Positions 9,594 to 19,048 of a stretch of 64,000 nt of DNA are shown here, piece after piece. Source of the stretch: Candidatus Gastranaerophilales bacterium (GTDB lineage: Bacteria; Cyanobacteriota; Vampirovibrionia; Gastranaerophilales; Gastranaerophilaceae); the NCBI GenBank assembly GCA_944327225.1, contig CALVGZ010000008.1:1-64000 (forward strand), written 5' to 3'. A program made the translations under genes and the position numbers. The notes beneath the pieces are model-generated. The model did not search any database. It was not told the DNA's origin and saw only the letters and a program-made list of their open reading frames with translations. Positions within the stretch are counted from its first letter, which is position 1; each line of letters starts with the position of its first letter.

Positions 9594-9877
9594 AAAACAA
9601 TATTGAAAAAGTTGAAAAAAGGCTTGATAAAAAAATTTTTAGCAAAATGAAAATGGGTGAAAGACTTTTTATTGTTGATTTAACCAGTGTTAGTTTATTT
9701 GATAAAGAAAGTCTAAAAAGCATTGCTGAAAACGAAATTAAATACAAAAAAATTCCTTTTTTGTATTTGATTTCAAGCTATGTTAGAAATTCTGTCATTG
9801 ATGTCGCTAATTCAAAATTGAGTTATGTTAAAAAGAAGCAATTGCATTCTTGGACGATTTATGAATTTCAGTATTAA
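9590..9877 (+). pseudogene. C-terminal continuation of the glycosyltransferase in the -1 frame
   Basis: Starting from the T9 tract, the -1 frame reads L-E-N-N-I-E-K-V-E-K-R and continues to a stop at 9877. It includes ERLFIVDL and LHSWTIYEFQ, the sort of strand pattern that closes PMT/ArnT C-terminal domains. An internal ATG at 9647 has no Shine-Dalgarno. One extra T would join it to the upstream frame, giving a protein of about 562 residues. It overlaps the end of convergent clpP by four bases. Whether this is a real mutation, phase variation, transcriptional slippage or a base-calling error cannot be decided from one sequence. Confidence 0.75.
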
Positions 9878-10482
9878 TCTTTTGTGATTATTTTATCTAT
9901 AAGACCGTATTTAAGGGCTTCTTCGGCACTCATAAAGTTGTCGCGTTCTGTGTCTTTTTTAATTGTTTCCAATTTTTGACCAGTGTGTTCTGCTAAAAGT
10001 TCGTTCAGCATAGCTTTCATTCTTAAAATTTCTTTTGCTTCAATTTCAATATCGGTTGCTTGACCTTTAGCACCCCCTAAAGGTTGGTGAATCATAATTC
10101 TTGAATTTGGAAGAGCAAGACGTTTTCCTTTTGTTCCGCCTGAAAGTAAGAATGCTCCCATTGAAGCAGCATCTCCAAGACAAATTGTTGAAACATCCGC
10201 TTTAATAAGTTTCATAGTGTCATATATTGCCATTCCAGCTGTTATAACTCCGCCTGGAGAATTTATGTATAACATAATATCTTTTTCTGAGTTTTCGCTA
10301 TCCAACAGTAATAATTGTGCTACAACGGAATTTGCGACATCATCATCAATTTCTGAGCCTAAGAATATTATTCTTTCTCTCAATAGTCTTGAGAATATAT
10401 CAAAAGATCTTTCTCCTCTGCTTGAAGCTTCAATTACCGTCGGAACGTAGTCCACAATTTTATATTCATTTATACCGTACAT
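9874..10482 (-). CDS. clpP: ATP-dependent Clp protease proteolytic subunit
   Basis: Forms the tetradecameric ClpP chamber that degrades substrates fed by ClpX or ClpC. The catalytic triad is S107 ([10 protein letters not shown]), H132 (MIHQPLGG) and D181 (TERDNFMS), all in consensus contexts. The length of 202 is typical. A strong AAGGGGA ribosome site lies upstream of the ATG. No clpX or tig is adjacent; the gene stands alone, convergent with the glycosyltransferase and divergent from the FAD dehydrogenase. Confidence 0.98.
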   Translation of the reverse strand: MYGINEYKIVDYVPTVIEASSRGERSFDIFSRLLRERIIFLGSEIDDDVANSVVAQLLLLDSENSEKDIMLYINSPGGVITAGMAIYDTMKLIKADVSTICLGDAASMGAFLLSGGTKGKRLALPNSRIMIHQPLGGAKGQATDIEIEAKEILRMKAMLNELLAEHTGQKLETIKKDTERDNFMSAEEALKYGLIDKIITKD

Positions 10483-10675
10483 ATTTTTCCCCTTTTTTTA
10501 ATATTATAATATAAAATTTATTTTAATTTTCATTTGATTTTAGTATTTTATTAAGCTATTTTAAATTTCGATTAAACAAAACGGGAATTTATTTTTTTGT
10601 AGTAAAATTAAATAAGGGTGTATTGCCCGTTATTTAGATTAATCTTTCAAATGTAGTCTGTAAGAAGGAAAAAAG

Positions 10676-12052
10676 ATGTACAACGTTGCAATAATAGGTG
10701 GCGGACCTGCGGGAATTTTTACTGCTTTAGAAATTACAAAATTAAAACCTGATTGGAAAGTTCTTTTAATTGAAAAAGGCAGAAAAATTGAGAAAAGAAT
10801 TTGCCCGATTAGAGAGGGGCAAAAAAAGTGTTTGTCTTGTAAGACTTGTGGTCTTTTGTGCGGATGGGGCGGAGCCGGAGCTTTTTCAGACGGTAAATTA
10901 ACTTTGACACCCGAGGTAGGTGGGCATTTGGTTGATTATATGCCTTATGGTGAAGTAGAAGATTTAATCAAATATTGTGATAATATTTATCTTGATCATG
11001 GTGCAACTCAGACTGTGTTTGGAACAAATAAGGCTGATTTTGCGGATATTGAGCATGCAGCGACTTTAGCAGAATTAAAGCTTGTTCATTCTCCTGTTAG
11101 GCATTTGGGAACGGAAAAATCGCTTGCAGTATTAAAATCAATGCAGGATTATTTAGAATCTAGAATTGATATTATCAATAACGAACAAGTAGAAGAATTT
11201 ATTATAAAAGATGATGTAATCAAGGGTTTTACAACTCGTGAAGGAAAAGAATATTTAGCTGATTTTGTTGTGGTCGCCCCGGGCAGGGAAGGTGCGGATT
11301 GGTTATCTAAACAATTTATTAAACATAAAATTGAAATGGTAAATAACGCAGTTGATGTTGGTGTTCGTGTTGAATTACCCGCTGCTGTTATGGAGCCTAT
11401 AACATCAAGATTATATGAGTCGAAATTAATATATCACGCACCAACTTTTGGTGATGAAGTTAGAACTTTTTGTATGAATCCGAACGGTGAAGTTGTGAAT
11501 GAAAATTATAACGGTATTTCAACCGTAAATGGTCATTCGTATGCAGATAAAAAGACGCCTAATACAAATTTTGCACTTTTGGTTTCTAAAAAGTTTACTG
11601 AACCGTTCCATGAACCTATTAAATATGGTCAACATATAGCATCATTGGCAAATATGCTTTCAGGCGGAATTTTAGTTCAAAGGTTTGGCGATTTATTAGA
11701 CGGTCGTCGCTCTACCCCTCAAAGAATTAAAGAATCTATTATTAAACCAACTTTGGAATGTGCAACGCCCGGGGATTTGAGCCTTGTTTTGCCTTATCGT
11801 CAGCTCTTGAGCATCATTGAAATGCTTTATGCACTTGATAAAATTGCTCCCGGAGTTGCTTCAAGATATACGTTGTTGTATGGAATTGAAGTTAAATTTT
11901 ATTCTGCGAGAGTATTGGTTTCGAATGAACTTGAAACTTTTGGTGTTAAAAATCTCTTTGCAATAGGCGATGGGGCGGGTGTAACAAGAGGATTAATGCA
12001 GGCCAGTGCTTCGGGTGTGCATGTTGCAAGAGTTATTGCAAACAGAAAATAA
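10676..12052 (+). CDS. FAD-dependent dehydrogenase (COG2509-like)
   Basis: The Rossmann dinucleotide-binding motif GGGPAGIFTALE is at residues 8-19, and a second nucleotide-binding signature near the C terminus reads NLFAIGDGAGVTRG. A cysteine cluster, CLSCKTCGLLCG, at about 55-66 followed by GGAGAFSDGKL is typical of the uncharacterised FAD-dependent dehydrogenase family COG2509. The cysteines suggest a redox or metal role. The length of 458 fits. The start is supported by AAGAAGG upstream. The next gene begins 16 nt after its stop, then an HgdC-like activase follows, so the three may form an operon. Substrate unknown. Confidence 0.85.
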   Translation: MYNVAIIGGGPAGIFTALEITKLKPDWKVLLIEKGRKIEKRICPIREGQKKCLSCKTCGLLCGWGGAGAFSDGKLTLTPEVGGHLVDYMPYGEVEDLIKYCDNIYLDHGATQTVFGTNKADFADIEHAATLAELKLVHSPVRHLGTEKSLAVLKSMQDYLESRIDIINNEQVEEFIIKDDVIKGFTTREGKEYLADFVVVAPGREGADWLSKQFIKHKIEMVNNAVDVGVRVELPAAVMEPITSRLYESKLIYHAPTFGDEVRTFCMNPNGEVVNENYNGISTVNGHSYADKKTPNTNFALLVSKKFTEPFHEPIKYGQHIASLANMLSGGILVQRFGDLLDGRRSTPQRIKESIIKPTLECATPGDLSLVLPYRQLLSIIEMLYALDKIAPGVASRYTLLYGIEVKFYSARVLVSNELETFGVKNLFAIGDGAGVTRGLMQASASGVHVARVIANRK

Positions 12053-12068
12053 ATATAAAATCAGTACT

Positions 12069-12803
12069 ATGACAAAAGACATTATTGCTTTTTGGGGATA
12101 TCCCGAAAAAAGTTTAATTAAGAAAACAAAAAATGAATATCCGAATGCCAAGTGGGTGGATTTGGATATAGATATAAATGCTCCTGATTTAAAGTTATTA
12201 CCTGAAAATTATTGTGTGATAATTAAAAATATTTACAATAATGCTTTGTTTTTGAAAGATAAAATTATAAAAATTCTTGCTCCGATAGGAAAAGATAAAT
12301 GCGATAGTGCATATTTTGCTAGTGAAATTTTAAAAGAAGCAGGTTTTTGTGTTATACAAACTATTTTTGAGGATGTTTGTCCAGATTTGACAAAAATTAG
12401 TGTTCCTATTTCAAAAAGTTCTTTACCTCTTAAGGAAAAAATTGAGTTAATTACAAAAAATATTGTTGAACAAAAAGAGTATAATTATTTAAAGCAATCA
12501 AATCCAAGGTTTGGTTTTTGGGGTGTTCCGCCTAATGATCTTTCATTATTGGATTTGTTTCCTGATGGAACAGAGGTTTTTGGTTGGTGTAGAGCTGTTG
12601 AGGCTGGTTATCCGGGAGATTATAGGATTGAAACCTACGTTGATAAAAATATTCCTACTATATTTTTTACTCAGGCTTTTTGTTCCAAAACTCAACTTGC
12701 AAAGTATCTTGCAAATAAATATGAGGGACTTTTTATAGATGTTGATGTTAGTCCTAATGCCTCTATAAGAGCAAAAATAGAAGCATTTATAAAATTGAGG
12801 TAA
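12069..12803 (+). CDS. Unknown protein paired with an HgdC-like activase
   Basis: A 244-residue soluble protein that I do not recognise. I place the start at the ATG at 12069 (M-T-K-D-I-I-A-F-W-G), after the end of the FAD gene. An upstream in-frame ATG at 12006 would overlap that gene by 47 bases and add a tail that does not look native. No clear Shine-Dalgarno is seen for either. Two regions of similar flavour are visible (IAFWGYPEKSL near the start and FGFWGVPPNDL near residue 147), suggesting an internal duplication. Several cysteines occur. Its stop is two bases before the activase start, so coupling is likely. It could be a reduced partner of the 2-hydroxyacyl-CoA dehydratase type, but I cannot show this. 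Confidence 0.75.
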   Translation: MTKDIIAFWGYPEKSLIKKTKNEYPNAKWVDLDIDINAPDLKLLPENYCVIIKNIYNNALFLKDKIIKILAPIGKDKCDSAYFASEILKEAGFCVIQTIFEDVCPDLTKISVPISKSSLPLKEKIELITKNIVEQKEYNYLKQSNPRFGFWGVPPNDLSLLDLFPDGTEVFGWCRAVEAGYPGDYRIETYVDKNIPTIFFTQAFCSKTQLAKYLANKYEGLFIDVDVSPNASIRAKIEAFIKLR

Positions 12804-12805
12804 TA

Positions 12806-13462
12806 ATGGAAATATATGTTGACGCCGGTACAACTTGGACTAAAATTTTAAAAGTTAGTGAAAATGAAAAAAAATATGAAGTTATACCAACAAGAGACTT
12901 GAAAAAACTTGATTTAAATCCTAAAAAGGCTACAGGACATAGTATTATACAAGCTCAAAATTATGAGAATGAAGTTGTGGCTTTAGCAAACGGTGCTAAA
13001 AAATACTTGGAAGATGATTTTATTGCACTTGATTTGGGGTCAAGGGATATAAAATGGGTTAAGTATAAAAATAAAAAATTTCAAGATATGGATTGGAATT
13101 CTTCTTGTGCAAGTGCAACAGGGGCAACTGTTGAGATGCTTTTAAAATTCTATAATGTAAGTGTGTCTGATTTAATTTATACAAAGGAAAAATATTCAAT
13201 TACATGCGGTATTTTTGGTTTGGAAAAGATTATGGATGATGTTTCAAAAGGTTTGGAGCCTGAAATTGCAATATCAAAATTTGTACACGGAATTGCTTAC
13301 AATGCTTATATTTTTACTAAAAGTCCGGAAAAGATTTGTATTTCAGGTGGGTTTTGTGAAAATAAATGTTTTATAAAATGCCTGGAACAATATTGTAAGG
13401 TTGTTCCTTTGGGAAGGTTTGTTCTTGTTGATGGTTTGGAAATGTTGATTAATCAGGATTAA
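12806..13462 (+). CDS. BadF/HgdC-family ATPase, [4Fe-4S] activase-like
   Basis: ASKHA-fold ATPase related to the activators of 2-hydroxyacyl-CoA dehydratases and benzoyl-CoA reductases, which use ATP to push a low-potential electron into a partner enzyme. The phosphate-1 motif is DAGTTWTK (residues 6-13) and the second is LDLGSRDIK (75-83). The two cysteines that hold the dimer-bridging cluster are present as C101 (SSCASATGA) and C134 (SITCGIFG), and the adenosine motif SGGFCENK follows at 180-187. At 218 residues it is somewhat shorter than HgdC. No recognisable full-size dehydratase subunit is adjacent. It ends convergent with, and overlapping, the cheA gene. Confidence 0.8.
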   Translation: MEIYVDAGTTWTKILKVSENEKKYEVIPTRDLKKLDLNPKKATGHSIIQAQNYENEVVALANGAKKYLEDDFIALDLGSRDIKWVKYKNKKFQDMDWNSSCASATGATVEMLLKFYNVSVSDLIYTKEKYSITCGIFGLEKIMDDVSKGLEPEIAISKFVHGIAYNAYIFTKSPEKICISGGFCENKCFIKCLEQYCKVVPLGRFVLVDGLEMLINQD

Positions 13463-16400
13463 ATATTTTTTCAATTTCTGCAATTAATTCTTCTTGTTTG
13501 AATAAATTCTTTTCTATATATGTTTTAATTTTGGTTTCTTTTGCTTCATTAATATATTTTTCTTTTGGTTCTGAACTTACTACTATAACTGGAGTATTTT
13601 CATATTCAGGGTTTTTTCTTAATTCTTTTATAAATTCAAAACCGTTCATTTCCGGCATTTGGATATCTGAAATTATTAAATCATATTTATTTTGATGTGT
13701 TTTTTCAAGTGCTTTAATAGGATTGGTTGCAGTTGAAATATTATATCCGTAGTTTGATAGAATATTTTTTTGTAAAATTCTTGTTGTATGAGAGTCATCA
13801 ACTATTAAAATTTTATATTTAAAATTGTCTTGAGTTTTGATAATACCATTTTTGGTTATTATTTTACTCTTTATTTTTTTAGAATTTATTGTATTTATTA
13901 TATCGGAAGTGTTTAATATTAGGCAGGCTTCACCGTTTGCAAGTGTTGTTATGCCTGAAATGTTTTTGATTTTATATAATGGCGGAGCAAGTTTTTTGTG
14001 GACAATTTCTTGGTCAGAAATTAGTTTTTCAACGATAATACCAAAAGTATTGTTATCTGTTTTTATAATTAAAAGGGTATATTTATTTGTTTCTCTTGCC
14101 ACATTATCAAAATTTAAGATTTGAGACAATGTATAGATTGCAATTGCTGAATTATTATATATGTAATAGTTTCTGTTATCTTTTTCAAAAATTTCGTCAG
14201 AGTTGATTCTGATTATTGTTTTAATAACCGAAGTTTCGATTGCATAAAGTTGTGCTTGTTCTTCAATTATGAATACTTTTTTGGTTGCAACTGTTGCAGG
14301 TAAAACTATTCTTACGACTGTACCTTTGTTTAATTCGGAGAATATATCTACTCTGCCATTCATTTGGTTAATTTTAGTATTTACTATATCAAGTCCTAAT
14401 CCTCTGCCCGAAAGTTCAGTTACAAAGTCTTCAGTTGAAAAGCCGGGATAAAATATTAAATTTGTAAGTTCTTCGTCGCTTATTGCGTTAAGTTCATCTT
14501 GTGTTAAAAGTTTTTTTTCAAGTGCTTTGGTTTTGATTTTTTCAATATCAAGACCTCTGCCGTCATCTTTTACGTCAATTATAATTTTATTATCTTTGTA
14601 TGTTGCATTAATTTCAATTTTTCCTATTGGATTTTTCTTTAATGATTTTCTTGTTTCAACATCTTCAATTCCATGGTCTATAGAATTTCTTATTATGTGA
14701 ATAAGCGGTATTTTTATTTCTTCAATAATGGTTTTATCTGCTGTTATATCAGAACCTTCAATTATTAAATCAATTTTTTTATTTTTGTCACGTGCAATGT
14801 TGTGTACCATTCTTGGGAATAATTGAAAAATGGTAGAAAGAGGTAAAATTCTCATATTTTTAACCATTGTTTCAATTTCCGTTGTTGTTGAGTTAAGTTT
14901 TGTTTCGCTTTCTTGTAGTTGTTTAAATAAAACAGACATTTCTTTTATAAGATTAGATATTTTTTCCTGATGCTGTTCTGCAAGTGTGCAGAGTTGTTTG
15001 TTATAGGCAATTATTTTTCTGTAGTCTTGCATTTCATCATTGATTGGGTTAGATAAATATTTTTTATCAAAATATTTTATGTAATATCCCATTTTAACGA
15101 AGTTTTTTTGCCAATCTGACAGGTCATTGCTTATTTTTTTGGCAAGAGAGAGTTGTTCATTAGTTTTGATTTTTGACACAATTAACTCTCCTATTTGACC
15201 AACTAAATTGTCCAGTTTTGTTGAATCAACTCTTAGGGTTTTAATTTCTGTGTTTGTTATTGTATTTAGAATTTCCTTTTGAGTCAGTTCTCCTGAAGTA
15301 TGTATTTTTTCGTGTTTTTCATTTTGCTCTTTATATTGAAATTTTGTCATTTTTTTAATGACATCGGCTTTAATTATAGCTTCTTTTATTTGGTCTTCAT
15401 TGTTCGATTTTATTGAACTTAGAATTTCTTTTAAACCCAAAATAATGTCGTTAGCTATTGTTAAATTTTTGTTTTTGAATACTTCAAGGATTTCTTTTAC
15501 GTTTAGATAAATATTTTTTATTTGTGCTTCATTTTCTTTAAAAATGAGATCATTTATAATATCAATTACTTCTTTTATAAAGTCGTTGTTTAATTCAAGC
15601 AAGGGGATTTTTTCTATTATTTCATCGATTTTTTCATTTTTTGGTAAATTTATTTTATTAATTTGTGGTGTTTTTGGTGCTTCGTTTTCTTTTAATTTTT
15701 CTTCTACAATTTCAAAATATTCTTTTCTTTGAATATGCTCTTTGTCTGCATATTGCGTTATGGCTTCAATTAAGGCCATGACACAATTATTCACTTCCAG
15801 AAAAGAAAACTCCTTATTATCCGAGTTTCTGAATTTATCAAGAGAATTTAAAATATTTTGTGCGAAATTTTCTAAAGAACCGGCAATATTTGAATCTATT
15901 GTTTTAATTATGCTTTCAAAGGTTCTTATGTTACCTTCTATATCAAAAATTTTTTCAAATTTTTTAGATATTCTGACGTATGAAATTGTGTATAATATTT
16001 CAATTAATATATTTTCAATTTTTTCAAATTTTTCAAGAAATTCTTTTTTTGTCGGATTATTTTCAAATTCGTCATTGGATGTGTTAATTTCTTGTTTATA
16101 ATTTATAATATTTTCAAGTTTTTGAATGTAGTTTTGAGTTTCGGGTGATTTATATTCTTCTTTTTGGTTCACTGTTTTGTTAATTAATGATGAAATAAAT
16201 TCCAAGCATTCCGAAATCGTGTCTGTTATGTTAGATGTTATAATAAGTTTATTTTCTTTAATAAGGCTTATAATATCTTCTATTTTATGAGCAATATTTT
16301 GGATATCTTCAAAGCCAAGCATTCTTGCCGAACCCTTTAGGGAATGAGCATCTCTAAAAAGTTGCATGGCAATTTCGGTATTTGAGTTATCTTTTTCAAG

Positions 16401-16496
16401 CATTAGAAGTTTTCCATCCATTGATGAAATTATTTCCATACTTTCTTGCTGAAAAATATTTAATATTTCATTTAATTCTTCTTTTTGAAATTCCAT
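13449..16496 (-). CDS. cheA: Hybrid chemotaxis histidine kinase with C-terminal receiver
   Basis: CheA-type kinase of 1015 residues. An N-terminal HPt domain has phospho-accepting H51 (AHSLKGSARMLGF). A long helical linker (about 120-400) without an obvious P2 domain follows, then a P3 dimerisation region (about 420-560). The HATPase has an N-box IIRNSIDHGIED and G-boxes DDGRGLD and GRGLGLDIV (about 560-740). A CheW-like P5 domain (about 745-875) and a receiver domain (about 893-1015) close the protein, the latter with IVDDSHTTR and LIISDIQMPEMNG. The CheA-receiver fusion resembles cyanobacterial phototaxis/pilus kinases and Pil-Chp ChpA. It lies 15 bases downstream of the MCP gene on the same strand. 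Confidence 0.95.
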   Translation of the reverse strand: MEFQKEELNEILNIFQQESMEIISSMDGKLLMLEKDNSNTEIAMQLFRDAHSLKGSARMLGFEDIQNIAHKIEDIISLIKENKLIITSNITDTISECLEFISSLINKTVNQKEEYKSPETQNYIQKLENIINYKQEINTSNDEFENNPTKKEFLEKFEKIENILIEILYTISYVRISKKFEKIFDIEGNIRTFESIIKTIDSNIAGSLENFAQNILNSLDKFRNSDNKEFSFLEVNNCVMALIEAITQYADKEHIQRKEYFEIVEEKLKENEAPKTPQINKINLPKNEKIDEIIEKIPLLELNNDFIKEVIDIINDLIFKENEAQIKNIYLNVKEILEVFKNKNLTIANDIILGLKEILSSIKSNNEDQIKEAIIKADVIKKMTKFQYKEQNEKHEKIHTSGELTQKEILNTITNTEIKTLRVDSTKLDNLVGQIGELIVSKIKTNEQLSLAKKISNDLSDWQKNFVKMGYYIKYFDKKYLSNPINDEMQDYRKIIAYNKQLCTLAEQHQEKISNLIKEMSVLFKQLQESETKLNSTTTEIETMVKNMRILPLSTIFQLFPRMVHNIARDKNKKIDLIIEGSDITADKTIIEEIKIPLIHIIRNSIDHGIEDVETRKSLKKNPIGKIEINATYKDNKIIIDVKDDGRGLDIEKIKTKALEKKLLTQDELNAISDEELTNLIFYPGFSTEDFVTELSGRGLGLDIVNTKINQMNGRVDIFSELNKGTVVRIVLPATVATKKVFIIEEQAQLYAIETSVIKTIIRINSDEIFEKDNRNYYIYNNSAIAIYTLSQILNFDNVARETNKYTLLIIKTDNNTFGIIVEKLISDQEIVHKKLAPPLYKIKNISGITTLANGEACLILNTSDIINTINSKKIKSKIITKNGIIKTQDNFKYKILIVDDSHTTRILQKNILSNYGYNISTATNPIKALEKTHQNKYDLIISDIQMPEMNGFEFIKELRKNPEYENTPVIVVSSEPKEKYINEAKETKIKTYIEKNLFKQEELIAEIEKIFNPD

Positions 16497-16511
16497 TTTA
16501 AAGCCTTAAAT

Positions 16512-17561
16512 TTAAACAATAGATTGCTTTAAATTATTAGAAGCTGATTCAATTTTTTCAAAAATTGTTTCGTTTTCGTCCGTAATTTTTTGACTTTCTT
16601 CAACAATTTGAGAAATTTCTTTCATATAATTATCTGTTGTTTTTGAATCTGTCTGTATTTGTTTGGATGAAATTATGATTTCTTTCATATTTGTTGAAAT
16701 TTCATTCATAACATTTATCAATTGTTCAATATTTTCACTGATTATATGAGCATGTTCAAGTCCCGATTCTATTTCCTTTGTGCCTTCCTCAGTTGCCAGA
16801 ACGGTTGAATTAGCTGTTTGTTGAATATCATTAATAAGTGAAATAATTTTTGTTGTAGCTTGTTTTGATTCGTCTGCCAGTTTTCTGATTTCAGAAGCAA
16901 CAACAGCAAATCCTTTGCCATGCTCACCTGCTCTTGCGGCTTCAACTGCTGCGTTCAGTGCGAGCAAATTGGTTTGCTCTGCTATATCTTCAACAAGTCC
17001 TACGGTGGATGAAATAGATTGGACAAAATCAGAAAGCTCAAGTATTAATTCTGCGATTGTTTGAATTTTATGTCTTATCGAAAACATTTTTTCAATGTTG
17101 GTTTTGACTGCTCCATATTCATTGTTAGTAAAATTTAAAGATTGATTTGTTTTTTCTTGGGTTAAATCTGTAAGCTCTTTCATATTTTGTGAATATTTTT
17201 GCAGATTTTCAATTATGTTTATGGCATCTTTTATTTTTGAATTTGAAATTACGTTATTTTGTTTTTGCGAATTGTTTTTGTTTTGTATTGTTTCTATTTC
17301 TGTTATTGTAACATCGGTTGATGAAGTAATGATATTATCTAAAAGTCTTTTGATATCATTTTTGTTGTATTCAAAGACTAAAAAAGTAATAAGATATAAT
17401 ACTCCGAGTGTTACACCAAATTCTATCATGCCGAAGTCTTGAAAATATACGACATAAAAAATAATTGAAAGTACTATAAATATTGCTATACAGTCAATAA
17501 TTTCTTTTTTAATAAGTTCTTTTGTTATATTAACTTTGTTTTTTTCTACTTCTTTTGACAT
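16512..17561 (-). CDS. Methyl-accepting chemotaxis protein without a periplasmic sensor domain
   Basis: Of 349 residues, two membrane segments (about 20-70) are separated by only a few residues, so there is no room for a ligand domain outside. The signalling domain carries the highly conserved hairpin tip [19 protein letters not shown] and [16 protein letters not shown]. There is no HAMP consensus. Input must come from within the membrane, from the cytoplasm or from a partner. It is transcribed with cheA. The stop-to-start gap to cheA is 15 bases, and its own start has an AAGGTG ribosome site. Confidence 0.93.
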   Translation of the reverse strand: MSKEVEKNKVNITKELIKKEIIDCIAIFIVLSIIFYVVYFQDFGMIEFGVTLGVLYLITFLVFEYNKNDIKRLLDNIITSSTDVTITEIETIQNKNNSQKQNNVISNSKIKDAINIIENLQKYSQNMKELTDLTQEKTNQSLNFTNNEYGAVKTNIEKMFSIRHKIQTIAELILELSDFVQSISSTVGLVEDIAEQTNLLALNAAVEAARAGEHGKGFAVVASEIRKLADESKQATTKIISLINDIQQTANSTVLATEEGTKEIESGLEHAHIISENIEQLINVMNEISTNMKEIIISSKQIQTDSKTTDNYMKEISQIVEESQKITDENETIFEKIESASNNLKQSIV

Positions 17562-17626
17562 ATTTCACCTTTTAATAAAAAAATGTATAATCATATTATA
17601 TAAAATTATGTTAAATAAGTTAAGCT

Positions 17627-19048
17627 ATGATAAAAAAAGTAATTATTATAGATGATAGTTCAACGGCTCTTAACCTTTTAAAAGCAGCATTCGAAAATTG
17701 TTTTTGGGAAGTTTATATTACAAAAACAGCTTCTTTTGCTTATGATTTAATATTTGAAGTTGCACCGGATTTGATTGTAACAGATGCTATAATGCCTGTT
17801 ATGGGTGGTTTCCAGTTGGTTAAAACAATCAGAAAAAATGAAAAAATTTCAAAAATTCCTGTTATAGTATATAGCGTTTTGCCTGAAAATAATGCAAAGT
17901 ACTACATGAAGGAAGATTCAATAGAGTATTTTTTAACTAAAGATGATAATTATGATGAATTAATTAAGCTTGCGGACGAAATAACAAAAAAGTACCCCCT
18001 TGATGATAGTTACAAGGAAGAAATATTAAAAGTAAAAAGTGTTTCTCAGACAGAGGTTGATGAAGTTGTTGAATCTTTTGATGAAATTGAGCAAACAGAA
18101 GAAGAAATTGAACCCGAAATTGATTTTCAGTTATTGGAAAATATGGCAAAAGAAAATTGCGATTATTCGTCAGATGATGAGAATCTGTTTTCAAATGTAT
18201 TTAAAATTTTATATCCTTTTTTGAATTATGATTTGATGATAATTTCCCCTTATTTTTGTGAGGAAAATAAAAAATTAATTTATTTTGACATAAAAGATAT
18301 AATTTTAAGCCGTTTTTTTCAAAATTATATATTAAATAAATTTAAAGCCGATGATGTTGTTTTATTTAAAAAGTATGCACCAAACTTAAAAACAATTGTT
18401 AAAGAAGAAGATTTTACTTCAACGGTTGAGCTTAGTTTTGAATATAAAGGTATTAAAACAGCTTATGTTTCATTTTATTCTAAAAAAGAAAATAAATGGC
18501 AAAATGAGGCTAATATAGAGTCGGTTAAAAGAGTTCTTGAAAAATTATTTAAAAATCGATATATAGACAAATTTTCGAAACAAAATAAAAAAGACGGCAT
18601 TTCAAATAGATATTATTCAAATAAATCCGATTTAGATATTTATAATAAATTTGAAAATGAAGAAAAAAATTCCTATGTCGGAATACTTGATATAACTAAT
18701 TTTTCCGATTTAAAAGCCAATCTTTCCGTTGAAGAATTAGATATTATAAATTCTAAAATTTCTCAACAAATTGTTAGTTATATTGATAAAGATGAATACG
18801 TATTTAAAAATGATGAAGATGAATATGTTGTTGTTATTTACGCTAAAAACGAAAATCGTGCCGCATATAAATTTAATTGTATTGTAAGATTATTGGATGA
18901 AATTTCCTACAATACTTATAGAATTGAATCTGTAGTCGGGGCAAGTTGTTGTATTATAGATAAGGTCTTTAATGTGCGTGAAGCACAAAAAACGGCAAGA
19001 GTGGCTCTTGAATTTACAAGTGCATCCGATAGGGTGGTGGTGCAATAA
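17627..19048 (+). CDS. Receiver protein with degenerate GGDEF-like C-terminal domain
   Basis: Response regulator, 473 residues. The receiver (1-120) has the acidic pair D9/D10, phospho-site D53 (LIVTDAIMPVMGG) and a conserved K near residue 104 (FLTKDD). Residues about 160-300 look GAF-like. Residues about 335-473 have the GGDEF fold pattern, but the active motif is replaced by F-K-N-D-E-D-E-Y, so no cyclase activity is expected. It is divergent from the MCP gene and overlaps the double-CheW gene by one base (TAATG), so it belongs to the same chemosensory system, probably as its output protein. Confidence 0.85.
   Translation: MIKKVIIIDDSSTALNLLKAAFENCFWEVYITKTASFAYDLIFEVAPDLIVTDAIMPVMGGFQLVKTIRKNEKISKIPVIVYSVLPENNAKYYMKEDSIEYFLTKDDNYDELIKLADEITKKYPLDDSYKEEILKVKSVSQTEVDEVVESFDEIEQTEEEIEPEIDFQLLENMAKENCDYSSDDENLFSNVFKILYPFLNYDLMIISPYFCEENKKLIYFDIKDIILSRFFQNYILNKFKADDVVLFKKYAPNLKTIVKEEDFTSTVELSFEYKGIKTAYVSFYSKKENKWQNEANIESVKRVLEKLFKNRYIDKFSKQNKKDGISNRYYSNKSDLDIYNKFENEEKNSYVGILDITNFSDLKANLSVEELDIINSKISQQIVSYIDKDEYVFKNDEDEYVVVIYAKNENRAAYKFNCIVRLLDEISYNTYRIESVVGASCCIIDKVFNVREAQKTARVALEFTSASDRVVVQ

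Noticed and set aside
12006-12068. N-terminal extension of the activase partner
   Set aside because: It overlaps the end of the FAD dehydrogenase gene by 47 bases and reads as its out-of-frame shadow.
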